From Mycobacterium sp. 852013-51886_SCH5428379 (lineage in GTDB: Bacteria > Actinomycetota > Actinomycetes > Mycobacteriales > Mycobacteriaceae): a DNA stretch of 64,000 nt. A model generated the notes under the pieces. It was not told where the DNA came from. It saw only the letters and a program-made list of their open reading frames with translations, and searched no databases. The stretch covers positions 124,001-188,000 of the forward strand of contig NZ_LZSU01000011.1 of the NCBI RefSeq assembly GCF_001665575.1, given 5' to 3'. Position 1 is the stretch's first letter, and each line of letters opens with the position of its first letter. This document shows positions 9,504 to 19,417 of this stretch, in pieces. Made by a program: the position numbers and the translations under genes.

Positions 9504-12263
9504 TCAGCGCAGCGACATGTCGCGCAGTTCGCGCCGCGATCTGATGCCGAGCTTGGCGAACACCTTGCGCAGGTGCCATTCGACGGTATGGGCGCTGATG
9601 AACAGCTGCGCCCCGATCTCCGAGTTGGTCAGGCCGGCGCCGGCCAGATCGGCGATCTGCTGTTCCTGTGGCGTGAGCGCGTCGCCGGAGCGGACGGGCT
9701 GTTTGGCGGTCTTCTCTCCGGTGGCGAGGAGTTCGCGACGCGTCCGGTCGGCGAACGCCTTGGCCCCCATGGTGGTGAAGCGCTCGTGGGCCAACCGCAG
9801 CTGGATGCGTGCGTCGGTGCGGCGCTGGGCCCGCCGCAGCCACTCGCCGTAGAGCAGGTGTGCGCGCGCCGCCATGGCGCCCATCCCGGTGCGCGCCAGC
9901 CGCTCGACGGCCTCCACGTAACCGTCCTCGGCACCGCCCTCGCCGCCGCGGCCGCTGTGGGCGCTGTTTAAGAGGGCGTGCATCAGCGCCCGGATGCCCA
10001 GCGCGGCGTCGGTGCCGCTCGCCGCCGTGCGGTCGTCGAGGAGGTCGACGGCGTCGCGGGCCACGGCGAGTTCGTCGGCGCGGACCCCGGCCTCGACGCG
10101 TTCGATCAGGGTGCGGGTATGGACGCTCAGATCCTCGTAGGCGCACCCGCGTGACGTCGCGGCGAGCGCCGCCGGGTAGCGCCCGAGCCCGTTGTGCAGC
10201 ACCGCGTTGGCGTATTCGGCCAGGCCGATCAGCCGGCCCTCGCCCCGCGCGGAGCCGTCCTCCAGCGCGCCGCCGATCAGCGCCGTCGCCTCGGCCTCGT
10301 CGCCGACCCACGCTGCCAGCAGCAGCGAGTGGTACCGCACCGGGGCATGGCCGGCAGCCGCCGAGATCGACTCGGCCTCCGCGAGTAACGTTCGCGCAGC
10401 GGTGAATTCACCTGCGGTGACGTGTACACCGGCCCGGGAGGTGAGCGCCGCCGGAAGCACCGACAGCGCCCCGGTCTGTTTGGCGATCCGCACCGCGGTC
10501 TGCGCGAGGCGGTGCACGGCGACGTCGTCCCACAGCTCGTTGGCCAGGACCTCGTGGGCGAGCGGATACGCCTGCCACAGCCAGTCGTCCGGACCGATCG
10601 CGTCCACGGCCGCCCGCATCGCACCCGCGGCGGTGGCATTGCCCTCGGTCAGCCGGCAGGCCAGCGCCGTGACGACGAGGTCCACCGGCCGAGACGAATC
10701 GACGGGCGTGCGCGCGGCGGCGGCGGTGGTCCGGGCGAGGTCGGGCCCGCCGAGCCGGCCGACATACATCGCGGCGCTGATCGCGTCGAGATGGGTCTCG
10801 GCGGCCAGCCGCGGATCGAGCGCCTCCAGGCGGCCGGCGATGTCTACCAGTTGGTCCACCGAACTCCGCAGCACCGGCGCCGAACCCTGGCTGCGGCCGC
10901 GGGCGAACGTCAGACGAGCCCGCAGCCGTTCGGCCCTCGCACGTCCGAGTTCGTCGAGAGGTGCCCGGTCGGCGGCGTCGAGCAACTCTTCGGCCGTTTC
11001 GAATGCGGCGGCGCCGCGCTGCGCTTCGGCCGCGGCCAATGCCCGCTGACCGCGCCGCAGCGGATCGGGGGTGAGCTCCGCTGCCTTGGTGAGAAACGCT
11101 GCGGCGGCGGCACTTCCACCGCGCAACGCGGCCCGGCCGGCGGACCGCTCCAGTTCGGCGGCCACCGACTCGTCGGGGCCCGCCGTGGCGTGCGCGCGGT
11201 GCCAGGCGCGCCGGTCGGGGTCGACGGCGGAGTCGGTGACGTGCGCCAGCGCGTGGTGTGCCGCCCGTCGCGCGTCCGGTCCCGCCGACCGATAGGCCGC
11301 CGACCGCACCAGCGGGTGCCGGAACCGCACCCGGGTGTCGATGTCGAGCAGGCCGTCCCCTTCGGCCGGGGCCGCGGCGCCGGCCGCCAGGCCCAGGTGT
11401 TCGGCCGCCCGCAGCAGCAACACCGCATCACCGAGGGGTTCGGCCGCCGCGATCGTCAGCACCCGCTGGGTGTCGTCGGGCAGCGCGCGGATACGCCGGA
11501 TGAAGTGGTTCTCGAGCTGACCGGGCACCGGCCGGGCGTCGGGCCGCAGATAACCGCCTGCGAGCTGCCCGGCCGTCAATCCGCGCGGTAACTCCAACAG
11601 TGCCAACGGGTTTCCCCGCGTCTCGGCGACGATCCGGTCGCGCACCCTGGCGTCGATGCGGCCCGGGATCGCGGCCTCGAGCAACGCGCGTGCGTCGGGC
11701 TCGGCCAGTCCGCCGACGGCGAGCGCGGGCAGACCGGACAGTTCAGGGGTGGACTCCCGCTGCGCGAACACCATGGCGACGGGTTCGGCGAGCAGCCGGC
11801 GCGCCACGAAGCCGAGAGTCTGCGCGCTGACCCGGTCCAGCCACTGGGCGTCATCGACCACGCACAGCACCGGTTGGGCGCGGGCCGCTGCGGACAGCAG
11901 ACCCAGCACCGCCAGGCCGACGAGGAAGCGGTCCGGCGCGGGCCCGCTGCGCAGGCCGAACGCCACGGTCAGTGCGTCGCGCTGCGGTGCGGGGAGGTCG
12001 TCGGTGTGATCGAGCAGCGGAGCGCACAGCTGATGCAGTCCGGCGTAGGCCAGCTCCATGTCCGATTCCACCCCGGCAGCGCGCAGGACCGTGAACCCGC
12101 CGGCGCGCTCGAGCAGGAAACCCAGGAGCGCGGACTTACCGATTCCGGCCTCACCGGAGAGCACCAGCACCTGGCTGTCGCCAGACCGGCTGAGCGCCAA
12201 CGCCTCCAGCAGCCGAGCGCATTCCGCGCTGCGGCCGGGCAGGGCGTCTGTGGATCCGGTCAT
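9504..12263 (-). CDS. Large ATP-binding LuxR-family (MalT/LAL-type) transcriptional regulator
   Basis: A 919-residue cytoplasmic regulator. An N-terminal AAA/NACHT-like ATPase has Walker [11 protein letters not shown] (about residues 39-48) and Walker [13 protein letters not shown] (about residues 132-143). A long alanine-rich helical middle, probably TPR-like, follows. The C-terminal LuxR HTH runs [11 protein letters not shown] through [24 protein letters not shown]. Such LAL regulators use ATP and a ligand to assemble and activate nearby operons. Its gene lies between the etfBA terminator and the SDR-cupin-nitroreductase operon on the same strand and is absent from the M. tuberculosis order, so the SDR operon is the likeliest target (inference). 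Confidence 0.9.
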   Translation of the reverse strand: MTGSTDALPGRSAECARLLEALALSRSGDSQVLVLSGEAGIGKSALLGFLLERAGGFTVLRAAGVESDMELAYAGLHQLCAPLLDHTDDLPAPQRDALTVAFGLRSGPAPDRFLVGLAVLGLLSAAARAQPVLCVVDDAQWLDRVSAQTLGFVARRLLAEPVAMVFAQRESTPELSGLPALAVGGLAEPDARALLEAAIPGRIDARVRDRIVAETRGNPLALLELPRGLTAGQLAGGYLRPDARPVPGQLENHFIRRIRALPDDTQRVLTIAAAEPLGDAVLLLRAAEHLGLAAGAAAPAEGDGLLDIDTRVRFRHPLVRSAAYRSAGPDARRAAHHALAHVTDSAVDPDRRAWHRAHATAGPDESVAAELERSAGRAALRGGSAAAAAFLTKAAELTPDPLRRGQRALAAAEAQRGAAAFETAEELLDAADRAPLDELGRARAERLRARLTFARGRSQGSAPVLRSSVDQLVDIAGRLEALDPRLAAETHLDAISAAMYVGRLGGPDLARTTAAAARTPVDSSRPVDLVVTALACRLTEGNATAAGAMRAAVDAIGPDDWLWQAYPLAHEVLANELWDDVAVHRLAQTAVRIAKQTGALSVLPAALTSRAGVHVTAGEFTAARTLLAEAESISAAAGHAPVRYHSLLLAAWVGDEAEATALIGGALEDGSARGEGRLIGLAEYANAVLHNGLGRYPAALAATSRGCAYEDLSVHTRTLIERVEAGVRADELAVARDAVDLLDDRTAASGTDAALGIRALMHALLNSAHSGRGGEGGAEDGYVEAVERLARTGMGAMAARAHLLYGEWLRRAQRRTDARIQLRLAHERFTTMGAKAFADRTRRELLATGEKTAKQPVRSGDALTPQEQQIADLAGAGLTNSEIGAQLFISAHTVEWHLRKVFAKLGIRSRRELRDMSLR

Positions 12264-12287
12264 GGTCGGGGTTGATCTTCGCCGACA

Positions 12288-12322
12288 CGAAACCCCGGCG
12301 CCACCAGGACGCCGGGGTTTCG
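12288..12322 (-). terminator. Hairpin terminator downstream of etfBA
   Basis: A perfect 13-bp stem (CGAAACCCCGGCG at 12288-12300 paired with 12310-12322) with a 9-base loop, 28 bases past the etfA stop and before the LuxR-type gene. There is no U-run, as is common in mycobacterial terminators. Confidence 0.75.
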
Positions 12323-12350
12323 CATGGGGTCGTTTCGAGGCTGAGCGGGC

Positions 12351-13307
12351 TCAGCCCTTGCGGGCCTTGACCTTTTCGGTCAGCTGCGGGGTGACCTTGA
12401 ACAGGTCGCCGACGATGCCGAGATCGGAGATCTCGAAAATCGGGGCTTCCTCGTCCTTGTTGACCGCGATGATCGTCTTGGACGTCTGCATACCCGCGCG
12501 GTGCTGGATGGCGCCCGAGATGCCGAGCGCGATGTAGAGCTGCGGGGAAACGGTCTTCCCGGTCTGACCGACCTGGAACTGGCCCGGGTAGTAACCGGAG
12601 TCGACCGCGGCACGGGACGCGCCGACGGCGCCGCCCAGCGCGTCGGCGAGCTCCTCGACCACGTTGAAGTTGTCCGCGCTGCCGACGCCACGACCACCCG
12701 AGACCACGACGGTGGCCTCGGTGAGTTCGGGACGGTCACCGGCCACCGCGGGATCACGCTTGGTGATCTTGGTGGCGTTCTCGGCCTGGGCGGGCACCTC
12801 GACGTTGACGACCTCGCCTGCGCCGTCGGCCGGCTCGGCGTCGATCGCGCCGGCGCGCACCGTGATCACCGGGGTGTCACCGGTGACCTCGGCCTCGACG
12901 GTGTAGGCGCCACCGAAGATGGAGTGGATGGCCTTGCCACCCTCCTGCACCGCGATGACGTCGGTCAGCACACCCGAACCGATCCGGGCGGCCAGTCGGC
13001 CTGCGATCTCCTTGCCGTCCGCGTTGGCGGACAGCACGATGCCTGCCGGCGAGTTCTCCTCGGCCAGCGCCGCGAGGACGTCGACCTGCGGGGTGACCAG
13101 GTAGTTCTCCGCGTCGTCGGATTCCGCGACGTAGATCTTGGCGGCGCCGGCGGCCTTGAGTCCCTCGACGAGGGGTTCGGCGGTTCCGGGCTTGCCCACC
13201 ACGACCGCGGCGGGCTCACCCAGGGCGCGGGCGGCGGTGATCAGTTCGGTGCTGACCTTCTTGAGCGCACCTTCGGCGTGCTCCACGAGCACGAGTACTT
13301 CAGCCAT
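12351..13307 (-). CDS. etfA: Electron transfer flavoprotein alpha subunit
   Basis: A 318-residue FAD-binding subunit that, with EtfB, carries electrons from acyl-CoA dehydrogenases towards the membrane quinone pool. The C-terminal FAD domain shows the family signature around [23 protein letters not shown] and [19 protein letters not shown], followed by the PQLTEK helix. [12 protein letters not shown] opens the N-terminal domain. The order etfB then etfA on one strand, 38 bases apart, matches Rv3029c-Rv3028c (fixA, fixB). Full length. Confidence 0.95.
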   Translation of the reverse strand: MAEVLVLVEHAEGALKKVSTELITAARALGEPAAVVVGKPGTAEPLVEGLKAAGAAKIYVAESDDAENYLVTPQVDVLAALAEENSPAGIVLSANADGKEIAGRLAARIGSGVLTDVIAVQEGGKAIHSIFGGAYTVEAEVTGDTPVITVRAGAIDAEPADGAGEVVNVEVPAQAENATKITKRDPAVAGDRPELTEATVVVSGGRGVGSADNFNVVEELADALGGAVGASRAAVDSGYYPGQFQVGQTGKTVSPQLYIALGISGAIQHRAGMQTSKTIIAVNKDEEAPIFEISDLGIVGDLFKVTPQLTEKVKARKG

Positions 13308-13345
13308 TGGTTCGTTTCTCGTTTCTCAAGTCCTGGAGGAATGAT

Positions 13346-14140
13346 CTAGATGATTTTCTGGGCAACGAGGTACTCGGCGACCTTGCTGCCGCCTTCGCCT
13401 TCGTCGGTGACCTTCTCGCCCGCGGTCTTCGGCGGTTTCGGGGTCGACGTCAGCACGCGGGAGCCGGCGTTCGCGACGCCGACCTCGTCGGGCTCGACGC
13501 CGATCTCGGCCAGCGTGAGGGTGGTGACTTCCTTCTTCTTCGCGGCCATGATGCCCTTGAAGGACGGGAAGCGCGGTTCGTTGATCTTCTCGTTGACGCT
13601 GACCACGGCGGGCAGCGGAGCCTCGAGGGTGAACACGCCGTCGTCGGTCTCGCGCTCGCCGGTGACCTTGCCGTCCTCGACGGTGACCTTGCGCATGTGG
13701 GTCAGCTGCGGCAGGCCGAGGTACTCGGCGATGATGGCCGGCACTGCGCCGCCCGCACCGTCGGTGGCCTCGTTGCCGGCGATGACCAGTTCCGTGCCTT
13801 CGATGGTGCCCAGCGCCCGGGCCAGCGCCCAGCCGGTCTGCACCATGTCGGAACCGTGCATGCCCTCGTCGACCAGGTGCACGGCCTTGTCGGCGCCCAT
13901 CGACAGCGCCTTACGGATGGCTTCGGTGGCGCGCTCGGGACCGGCGGTCAGCACGGTGACGGTGCCGGCTGCGTCGCCTTCCTTCTCCTTGATCAGGAGC
14001 GCCTCTTCGACGGCACGCTCGTTGATCTCGTCGAGCACGGCGTCGGCGGCCTCCCGGTCGAGGGTCCAATCGCCCTCGGACAGCTTGCGCTCCGACCACG
14101 TGTCTGGGACCTGTTTGATCAGGACCACGATGTTCGTCAT
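13346..14140 (-). CDS. etfB: Electron transfer flavoprotein beta subunit
   Basis: A 264-residue AMP-binding subunit of the ETF heterodimer. TNIVVLIKQVPDTWSERKL opens the protein; the recognition loop that contacts acyl-CoA dehydrogenases lies near LPQLTHMRKV, and VVSVNEKINEPRFPSFKGIM is the family's signature region. ATG 14140 follows GAGAGGA and removes a 20-residue unconserved extension. First gene of etfBA; the upstream region holds an inverted repeat that may be an operator. Confidence 0.95.
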   Translation of the reverse strand: MTNIVVLIKQVPDTWSERKLSEGDWTLDREAADAVLDEINERAVEEALLIKEKEGDAAGTVTVLTAGPERATEAIRKALSMGADKAVHLVDEGMHGSDMVQTGWALARALGTIEGTELVIAGNEATDGAGGAVPAIIAEYLGLPQLTHMRKVTVEDGKVTGERETDDGVFTLEAPLPAVVSVNEKINEPRFPSFKGIMAAKKKEVTTLTLAEIGVEPDEVGVANAGSRVLTSTPKPPKTAGEKVTDEGEGGSKVAEYLVAQKII

Positions 14141-14194
14141 GGGTGCTTCGTCCTCTCGATGAGGCCGGCCGGCGGTCGGCCCGTTACCACGTTT

Positions 14195-14233
14195 GTGCAA
14201 CTAGCACGATGTTACTCGTCGGTAACTAGTGCT
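14195..14233. promoter_or_regulatory. Interleaved inverted repeats upstream of etfB
   Basis: In the 237-base divergent gap between etfB and the Rv3030-like gene, AGCAC-N3-GTTAC (14203-14215) faces GTAAC-N2-GTGCT (14222-14233). GTGC-N5-GCAC (14195-14207) overlaps it. The size and symmetry suit a TetR-type operator for etfBA or the divergent gene. No factor can be named from sequence. The remainder of the gap shows no other clear element apart from the ribosome site before 14378. Confidence 0.4.
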
Positions 14234-14377
14234 GCTTCGCAGGAACACCATAGCCGGTCGAAGTTTGCGTTCTCGCCGCACCTTGGGTGGATAACTGTTC
14301 GCGAACCGGCCATCGTCTTCGCGGCTGGGTTAGCCTGCGTTGCGATGAGCCGCTTGCGCGAAGAGGAGAGTGCACCG

Positions 14378-15175
14378 ATGAGCGCATTCGTGACGGGTCC
14401 GTGCAGCACCGGCGGGGACACCGGTGGTGACGGCCTGCCCCTGACCGGGGAGCGGACCATCCCCGGCCTGGCCGAGGAGAACTACTGGTTCCGCCGCCAC
14501 GAGGTCGTCTACGCCCGACTGGCCGACCGATGCGCAGGTCGCGACGTGCTGGAGGCCGGCTGCGGTGAGGGGTACGGCGCCGATCTGATCGCCGAGGTGG
14601 CCGGCCGGGTGATCGCGGTGGACTACGACGAGGCGACGGTCGCCCACGTGCGCGCCCGCTATCCGCGGGTGGACGTGCGCCACGGCAATCTGGCCGAGCT
14701 GCCGCTGCCGGACGGGTCGGTCGACGTGGTCGTCAACTTCCAGGTCATCGAACATCTGTGGGATCAGCCACAGTTCGTCCGCGAGTGCCACCGGGTGCTG
14801 CGCCCGGGCGGTCTGCTGCTGATGTCGACACCGAACCGGATCACCTTCTCCCCCGGACTCGACACCCCGCTCAACCCGTTCCACACCCGCGAACTCAACG
14901 CCGCCGAACTCACCGAACTCCTCACCGGCGAGGGCTTCACGATCGACGGCGTGTACGGGGTTTTTCACGGCCCGCGGCTGGCCGAACTCGACGCCCGCCA
15001 CGGCGGCTCGATCATCGAGGCGCAGGTCGAGCGCGCGGTGGCCGGCGCACCGTGGTCCGACGAACTGCTCGCCGACGTCGCCGCGGTGCGCACCGACGAC
15101 TTCGATCTGCTGGACGCCGGCAGCCGCGACATTGATGAGAGCCTGGATCTGGTGGCGATCGCGGTGCGGCCGTGA
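14378..15175 (+). CDS. SAM-dependent methyltransferase of the MGLP region (Rv3030 type)
   Basis: A 265-residue class I methyltransferase: DVLEAGCGEGYGADL is the SAM-binding motif I (near residues 60-75), VIAVDYDEATV the ribose-binding acid, VVNFQVIEHLWD motif IV, and LRPGGLLLMSTPNR the post-core strand. ATG 14378 sits 7 bases after AAGAGGAGAG, a strong ribosome site, and is preferred over the ATG at 14345. Rv3030 is proposed to methylate glucose units of 6-O-methylglucosyl lipopolysaccharide. The next gene starts at an overlapping GTGA, so this is the first gene of a three-gene operon. Confidence 0.88.
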   Translation: MSAFVTGPCSTGGDTGGDGLPLTGERTIPGLAEENYWFRRHEVVYARLADRCAGRDVLEAGCGEGYGADLIAEVAGRVIAVDYDEATVAHVRARYPRVDVRHGNLAELPLPDGSVDVVVNFQVIEHLWDQPQFVRECHRVLRPGGLLLMSTPNRITFSPGLDTPLNPFHTRELNAAELTELLTGEGFTIDGVYGVFHGPRLAELDARHGGSIIEAQVERAVAGAPWSDELLADVAAVRTDDFDLLDAGSRDIDESLDLVAIAVRP

Positions 15176-16707
15176 GTGACGGCACCGCGCAGATTCCGGG
15201 GATGTTCACCCTGGTCCTGCACACCCATCTGCCCTGGCTCGCCCACCACGGCCGCTGGCCGGTCGGCGAGGAATGGCTCTACCAGTCGTGGTCGGCGTCC
15301 TATCTGCCGTTGCTGCGGGTGCTGCGCACACTCGCGGCCGAAGACCGCTCCCATCTGCTCACCCTGGGCATGACGCCGGTGGTGACCGCGCAGCTCGACG
15401 ATCCGTACTGCTTGACCGGGATGCACCACTGGCTGGCGAACTGGCGGCTGCGAGCACTCGAGGCGTCGACGCGGCCGCAGCCGTTGCGCGACTTCGGTCG
15501 TCGGGAGCACGCCGCCGCCGACCAGGCGCTCGACGACTTCACCTCGTTGTGGAGCCACGGCGGCAGTCCGCTGCTGCGCGAACTGCTCGACGCAGACACC
15601 GTCGAGTTGCTCGGCGGGCCGTTGTCCCATCCGTTCCAGCCACTGCTGAATCCGAGGCTGCGGGAGTTCGCGCTGCGCGAGGGGCTGGCTGACGCCCACC
15701 AGCGGTTCGCGCACACGCCGCGCGGTATCTGGGCGCCCGAATGCGCGTACGCACCAGGTATGGAGGCCGGCTACGCCGATGCGGGCGTCGGCCACTTCAT
15801 GGTCGACGGGCCGTCACTGCACGGCGACACCGCGCTGGGCCGCCCAGTCAGCGATTCGGGCGTCATCGCGTTCGGCCGCGACCTGCAGGTCAGCTACCGC
15901 GTGTGGTCGCCGAAGTCCGGCTATCCCGGCCATCCCGCCTACCGCGACTTCCACACCTACGACCACGTGACCGGACTCAAACCGGCCCGGGTGACCGGTC
16001 GCAACGTCGCGTCGGCCGATAAGGCGCCCTACGACCCACAGCGCGCCGACCGGGCCGTCGACCGGCACGTCGGTGACTTCGTCGACGTGGTGCGCAAGCG
16101 GTTGACCGACGAGAGCGAACGCATCGGCCGGCCCGCCCACGTCATCGCCGCGTTCGACACCGAACTGTTCGGCCACTGGTGGCACGAGGGCCCGGTGTGG
16201 CTGGCCCGCGTGCTGCGCGCCCTCCCCGCCGCCGGGGTGCGGGTCGGCACCTTGGCCGACGCCGTCGACCACGGATTCGTCGGCGCCGCAACGGAATTGC
16301 CGCCGAGCTCGTGGGGTTCGGGTAAGGACTGGCAGGTCTGGTCCGGTGAACAGGTATCGGATCTGGTGCAACTCAACACCGAGGTCGTCGACACCGCGCT
16401 GGGGACTGTGGACAAGGCGCTCACCCAGCACGCGTCGGTGGGCGCGCCCACCCCCCGCGACACCGTCGCCGACCAGATACTGCGCGAGGCACTGCTCACG
16501 GTGTCGAGCGACTGGCCGTTCATGGTCAGTAAGGACTCCGCCGCCGACTACGCCCGCTACCGCGCGCATCTGCACGCCCACGCCACCCGGGAGATCTCCG
16601 ACGCGCTGGCCGCCGGGCGTCGCGAACAGGCACAGCGCCTCGCCGACGGCTGGAACCGGGCGGACGGCCTGTTCGGTGCCCTCGACGCGCGTCGACTGCC
16701 CCGATGA
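15172..16707 (+). CDS. Glycoside hydrolase family 57 protein (Rv3031 type, putative branching enzyme)
   Basis: A 511-residue cytosolic GH57 enzyme. LHTHLPWLAHHG near the N-terminus, the nucleophile segment GIWAPECAYAPG (Glu near residue 190) and AAFDTELFGHWWHEGP with the acid/base Asp (near residue 330) are the conserved GH57 regions. GH57 members of this length cut and rejoin alpha-1,4-glucans to create alpha-1,6 branches, and Rv3031 has been proposed to branch MGLP or glycogen. GTG 15172 overlaps the upstream TGA. Lies between methyltransferase and GT4 genes of the same pathway. Confidence 0.92.
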   Translation: MSDGTAQIPGMFTLVLHTHLPWLAHHGRWPVGEEWLYQSWSASYLPLLRVLRTLAAEDRSHLLTLGMTPVVTAQLDDPYCLTGMHHWLANWRLRALEASTRPQPLRDFGRREHAAADQALDDFTSLWSHGGSPLLRELLDADTVELLGGPLSHPFQPLLNPRLREFALREGLADAHQRFAHTPRGIWAPECAYAPGMEAGYADAGVGHFMVDGPSLHGDTALGRPVSDSGVIAFGRDLQVSYRVWSPKSGYPGHPAYRDFHTYDHVTGLKPARVTGRNVASADKAPYDPQRADRAVDRHVGDFVDVVRKRLTDESERIGRPAHVIAAFDTELFGHWWHEGPVWLARVLRALPAAGVRVGTLADAVDHGFVGAATELPPSSWGSGKDWQVWSGEQVSDLVQLNTEVVDTALGTVDKALTQHASVGAPTPRDTVADQILREALLTVSSDWPFMVSKDSAADYARYRAHLHAHATREISDALAAGRREQAQRLADGWNRADGLFGALDARRLPR

Positions 16708-16711
16708 CGAC

Positions 16712-17953
16712 GTGAAGATCCTGCTCGTCTCGTGGGAGTACCCGCCGGTGGTCATCGGTGGGCTCGGTCGCCACGTCCACCACCTCGCCACCGATCTGGC
16801 CGCCGCCGGCCACGACGTCGTCGTGCTCGCGCGGCGTCCGTTCGACACCGATCCGAGCACCCACCCCACCACCGACGAGGTGGCCGAGGGCGTACGGGTC
16901 GTCGCCGCCGCGCAGGATCCACACGAGTTCGAGTTCGCCACCGACATGATGGCGTGGACGCTGGCCATGGGCCATGCGATGGTCCGCGCCGGGCTGGCGA
17001 TCACCTCGCACGGCGCGCCGTGGCGACCCGACGTGGTGCACGCCCACGACTGGCTGGTCGCGCATCCGGCCATCGCGCTCGCACAGTTCCACGACGTGCC
17101 GTTGGTGTCGACCATCCACGCGACCGAGGCGGGCAGGCACGCGGGGTGGGTATCAGGTCGGGTCAGCCGTCAGGTGCACGCCGTCGAATCCTGGCTGGTG
17201 CGCGAAAGCGACGCCCTCATCACGTGTTCGGCGTCCATGCGCGACGAGATCTCGGCGCTGTTCGGCCCCGACCTCGCCGACGCCGGGGTCATCCCCAACG
17301 GCATCGACGCGCAGCGCTGGCCGTTCGCCCTGCGCCGGGAGCGCAGCGGTCCGCCGGAGCTGCTGTATCTGGGCCGCCTCGAGTACGAGAAGGGCGTGCA
17401 GGACCTCATCGCGGCGCTGCCGCGGATCCGGCGCGCGCATCCCGGCACCACCCTCACCATCGCCGGCGAGGGCACCCAGCAGGACCGATTGATCGAGCAG
17501 GCCCGCCGGCACAAGGTGCGCCGGGCCGTGACCTTCGCCGGTCATCTCGGCCACGACGATCTGGTCGCGACACTGCACCGTGCCGACGTCGCAGTGCTGC
17601 CGAGCCATTACGAACCGTTCGGCATCGTCGCGCTGGAGGCCGCGGCCACCGGCATACCGCTGGCCACCGCGAACGTCGGCGGACTCGGCGAAGCCGTCAT
17701 CAACGGTCATACCGGGGTGTCGTTCCCGGCCCGCGACGTGCCCGCGATCGCCGCTGCCGTCTGCGCGGTGCTCGACGACCCGGCCGCGGCACAGCAGCGG
17801 GCGATCGCCGCTCGCGACCGGCTGACATCGGACTTCTCCTGGCCGATGATCGCCGAGCAGACCGTCGCGGTCTACCTCGACGCCAAGCGGGGCGAACGCA
17901 TGCCGCTGGCCCGGTTGCCGATCGCCGAACAGGCACTGCCTGGCCGCTCCTGA
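16712..17953 (+). CDS. GT4 alpha-1,4-glucosyltransferase (Rv3032 type)
   Basis: A 413-residue GT-B fold glycosyltransferase. KILLVSWEYPPVVIGGLGRHV is the N-terminal acceptor-side motif with the glycine loop; VHAHDWLVAHPA follows. VIPNGIDAQRW and LGRLEYEKGVQDL open the nucleotide-sugar domain, and EPFGIVALEAAATGIPLA contains the E-x7-E donor motif. Rv3032 elongates the alpha-1,4 glucan of MGLP and contributes to glycogen. The start is GTG 16712, four bases after the GH57 stop; the open frame extending upstream lies inside the GH57 gene. Confidence 0.92.
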   Translation: MKILLVSWEYPPVVIGGLGRHVHHLATDLAAAGHDVVVLARRPFDTDPSTHPTTDEVAEGVRVVAAAQDPHEFEFATDMMAWTLAMGHAMVRAGLAITSHGAPWRPDVVHAHDWLVAHPAIALAQFHDVPLVSTIHATEAGRHAGWVSGRVSRQVHAVESWLVRESDALITCSASMRDEISALFGPDLADAGVIPNGIDAQRWPFALRRERSGPPELLYLGRLEYEKGVQDLIAALPRIRRAHPGTTLTIAGEGTQQDRLIEQARRHKVRRAVTFAGHLGHDDLVATLHRADVAVLPSHYEPFGIVALEAAATGIPLATANVGGLGEAVINGHTGVSFPARDVPAIAAAVCAVLDDPAAAQQRAIAARDRLTSDFSWPMIAEQTVAVYLDAKRGERMPLARLPIAEQALPGRS

Positions 17954-17974
17954 ACGGACCAGGAAATCTCACCA

Positions 17975-17989
17975 GTCACATTCGTCACA
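17975..17989 (+). promoter_or_regulatory. GTCACA-N3-GTCACA direct repeat
   Basis: Two identical hexamers with 9-bp period (17975-17980, 17984-17989), about 100 bases before the next gene. A degenerate partner, TCACATCCGTATCAC, lies at 18003-18017. The spacing resembles the direct-repeat motif described for the response regulator MtrA; the assignment is by memory only. Confidence 0.35.
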
Positions 17990-18090
17990 ATTTGCACGTT
18001 TATCACATCCGTATCACGGGGAAGTCTCTTTTCGGAGCTTCGGCTCGCCGGAAACACCACACCGAAAACAGCACGAAAAGGACTCCTCGA

Positions 18091-18558
18091 ATGAACACCG
18101 TGCTCTATGCCAGCCCGAACGGCGTCGTCTACGAAACCGATGCGTACAGCAAGTCCGAAATCGTCGAACTCATCGACGACCACGGGCTGGAGAATCTGTC
18201 GAGCCACGACCGGCAATTCGATTTCTGGTTCACCCCGTCGACCCGGCGCTGCCAGCAGGTCAACCGCCGCGCAATCGAACTGCTGCTCGCGACGACGTGC
18301 TTCACCGCGCGCACCGTCCCTCTGCTGCGCGGCGCCGTCGTGGTGGCCACTCACGACGCCGACGGTGACCTCGACGGTCTGAGCTGGGAGCAACTCGACG
18401 CGCTCGCCGAGGCCAGCCGGACGCTGACGAAGCGGGACCTGCGGATCCTCGAGCGCCGCATCGAACGAGCCGACCGCAAGCTGCGCCGTCCCGCGAAGCC
18501 GGCCGTCGCCGCCGTCCCGGCCGCCGAGGGCGTCATTCAGCTGCCGGTGCGGCACTGA
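18091..18558 (+). CDS. Conserved hypothetical protein, 155 aa
   Basis: No family recognised. ATG 18091 follows AAAAGGACT; the open frame that extends upstream belongs to the GT4 region and is not used. The protein starts MNTVLYASPNGVVYETDAYSK, is mildly acidic in the first half, has helical Leu/Arg-rich stretches (LTKRDLRILERRIERADRKLRR) near residues 112-133 and an Ala/Pro tail. No signal peptide or membrane segment. It has its own 137-base AT-richer leader, so it is probably transcribed separately from the MGLP genes. It occupies the place of Rv3032A/Rv3033, but I see no evident relation. Confidence 0.65.
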   Translation: MNTVLYASPNGVVYETDAYSKSEIVELIDDHGLENLSSHDRQFDFWFTPSTRRCQQVNRRAIELLLATTCFTARTVPLLRGAVVVATHDADGDLDGLSWEQLDALAEASRTLTKRDLRILERRIERADRKLRRPAKPAVAAVPAAEGVIQLPVRH

Positions 18559-18570
18559 TCACCGGTCTGC

Positions 18571-19308
18571 TCAGCGCGCTGCTTTCTTCCGCTCGATATC
18601 GGCCAGAGCCGCGGCCAATTCGGCACGCTGAGCCGCCGAAGTCTCCCATGCGAGTTTGCGGTTCTTGACCACCTTGGCCGGAGCGCCGACCGCGATCGAA
18701 TAGTCGGGGATGTCGCCCTTGACCACCGCGTGCGCGGCCAGCACACACCCCCGGCCGACCGTCGTTCCGCGTAACACGGTCACTTTCGTCGCGACCCACG
18801 TGTCGGGACCGATCCGCACCGGGCTTTTCACGATCCCCTGATCTTTGATGGGCAATTCGATGCTGTCCATGCGGTGGTCGAAATCGCAGATGTAGCACCA
18901 GTCCGCCATCAACACCGAGTCCCCGAGCTCGATGTCGAGATAGGTGTTGATGACGTTGTCGCGGCCCAGTACGACTTTGTCCCCGATCCGCAGCGATCCT
19001 TCATGGGCGCGGATCGTGTTCTTGTCGCCGATGTGCACCCACCGGCCGATCTCCATCTGGGCGAGTTCGGGCGTCGCCTGGATCTCGACGTGCTTACCCA
19101 GGAACACCATGCCGCGGGTGATCACGTGCGGATTCGCCAGCTTGAACTTCAGCAGCCGCCAGTACCGCACCAGATACCACGGGGTGTAGGCGCGGTTGGC
19201 GATCACCCATTTGAGCGACGCACGCGTCAGGAAGCGGGCCTGACGCGGGTCACGCAGGCGGGAACCCCGCCAGCGCTTGTGCAACGGTGCGCCCCACATC
19301 GTCGTCAT
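18571..19308 (-). CDS. Hexapeptide-repeat acyltransferase (Rv3034c type)
   Basis: A 245-residue left-handed beta-helix transferase. Hexapeptide turns are seen from WVHIGDKNTIRAHEG through LRIGDKVVLGRDNVI and VRIGPDTWVATKVTVLRGTTVGRGCVLAAHAVV, ending with GDIPDYSIAVGAPAKVV, the classic cap of this family. Members acetylate or acylate sugars using acyl-CoA. As part of the MGLP region it may add one of the short acyl groups of the polysaccharide (inference from context). ATG 19308 excludes an upstream open stretch that overlaps the divergent lipoprotein's promoter. Confidence 0.88.
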   Translation of the reverse strand: MTTMWGAPLHKRWRGSRLRDPRQARFLTRASLKWVIANRAYTPWYLVRYWRLLKFKLANPHVITRGMVFLGKHVEIQATPELAQMEIGRWVHIGDKNTIRAHEGSLRIGDKVVLGRDNVINTYLDIELGDSVLMADWCYICDFDHRMDSIELPIKDQGIVKSPVRIGPDTWVATKVTVLRGTTVGRGCVLAAHAVVKGDIPDYSIAVGAPAKVVKNRKLAWETSAAQRAELAAALADIERKKAAR

Positions 19309-19417
19309 GGCCGCAAAGCCTACGCGAGCCCCATCGCGGCCCGGGTTACCCTCACGTGGGCTCCGCACGGCCACCGCCCGGTGGCGCCGGCGAGTTCGAG
19401 CGACGAGAAAGGACACC

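Noticed and set aside
13307..14377. Plus-strand extension of the Rv3030-like frame across etfB
   Set aside because: Antisense to etfB; strong ribosome site and methyltransferase homology begin at 14378.
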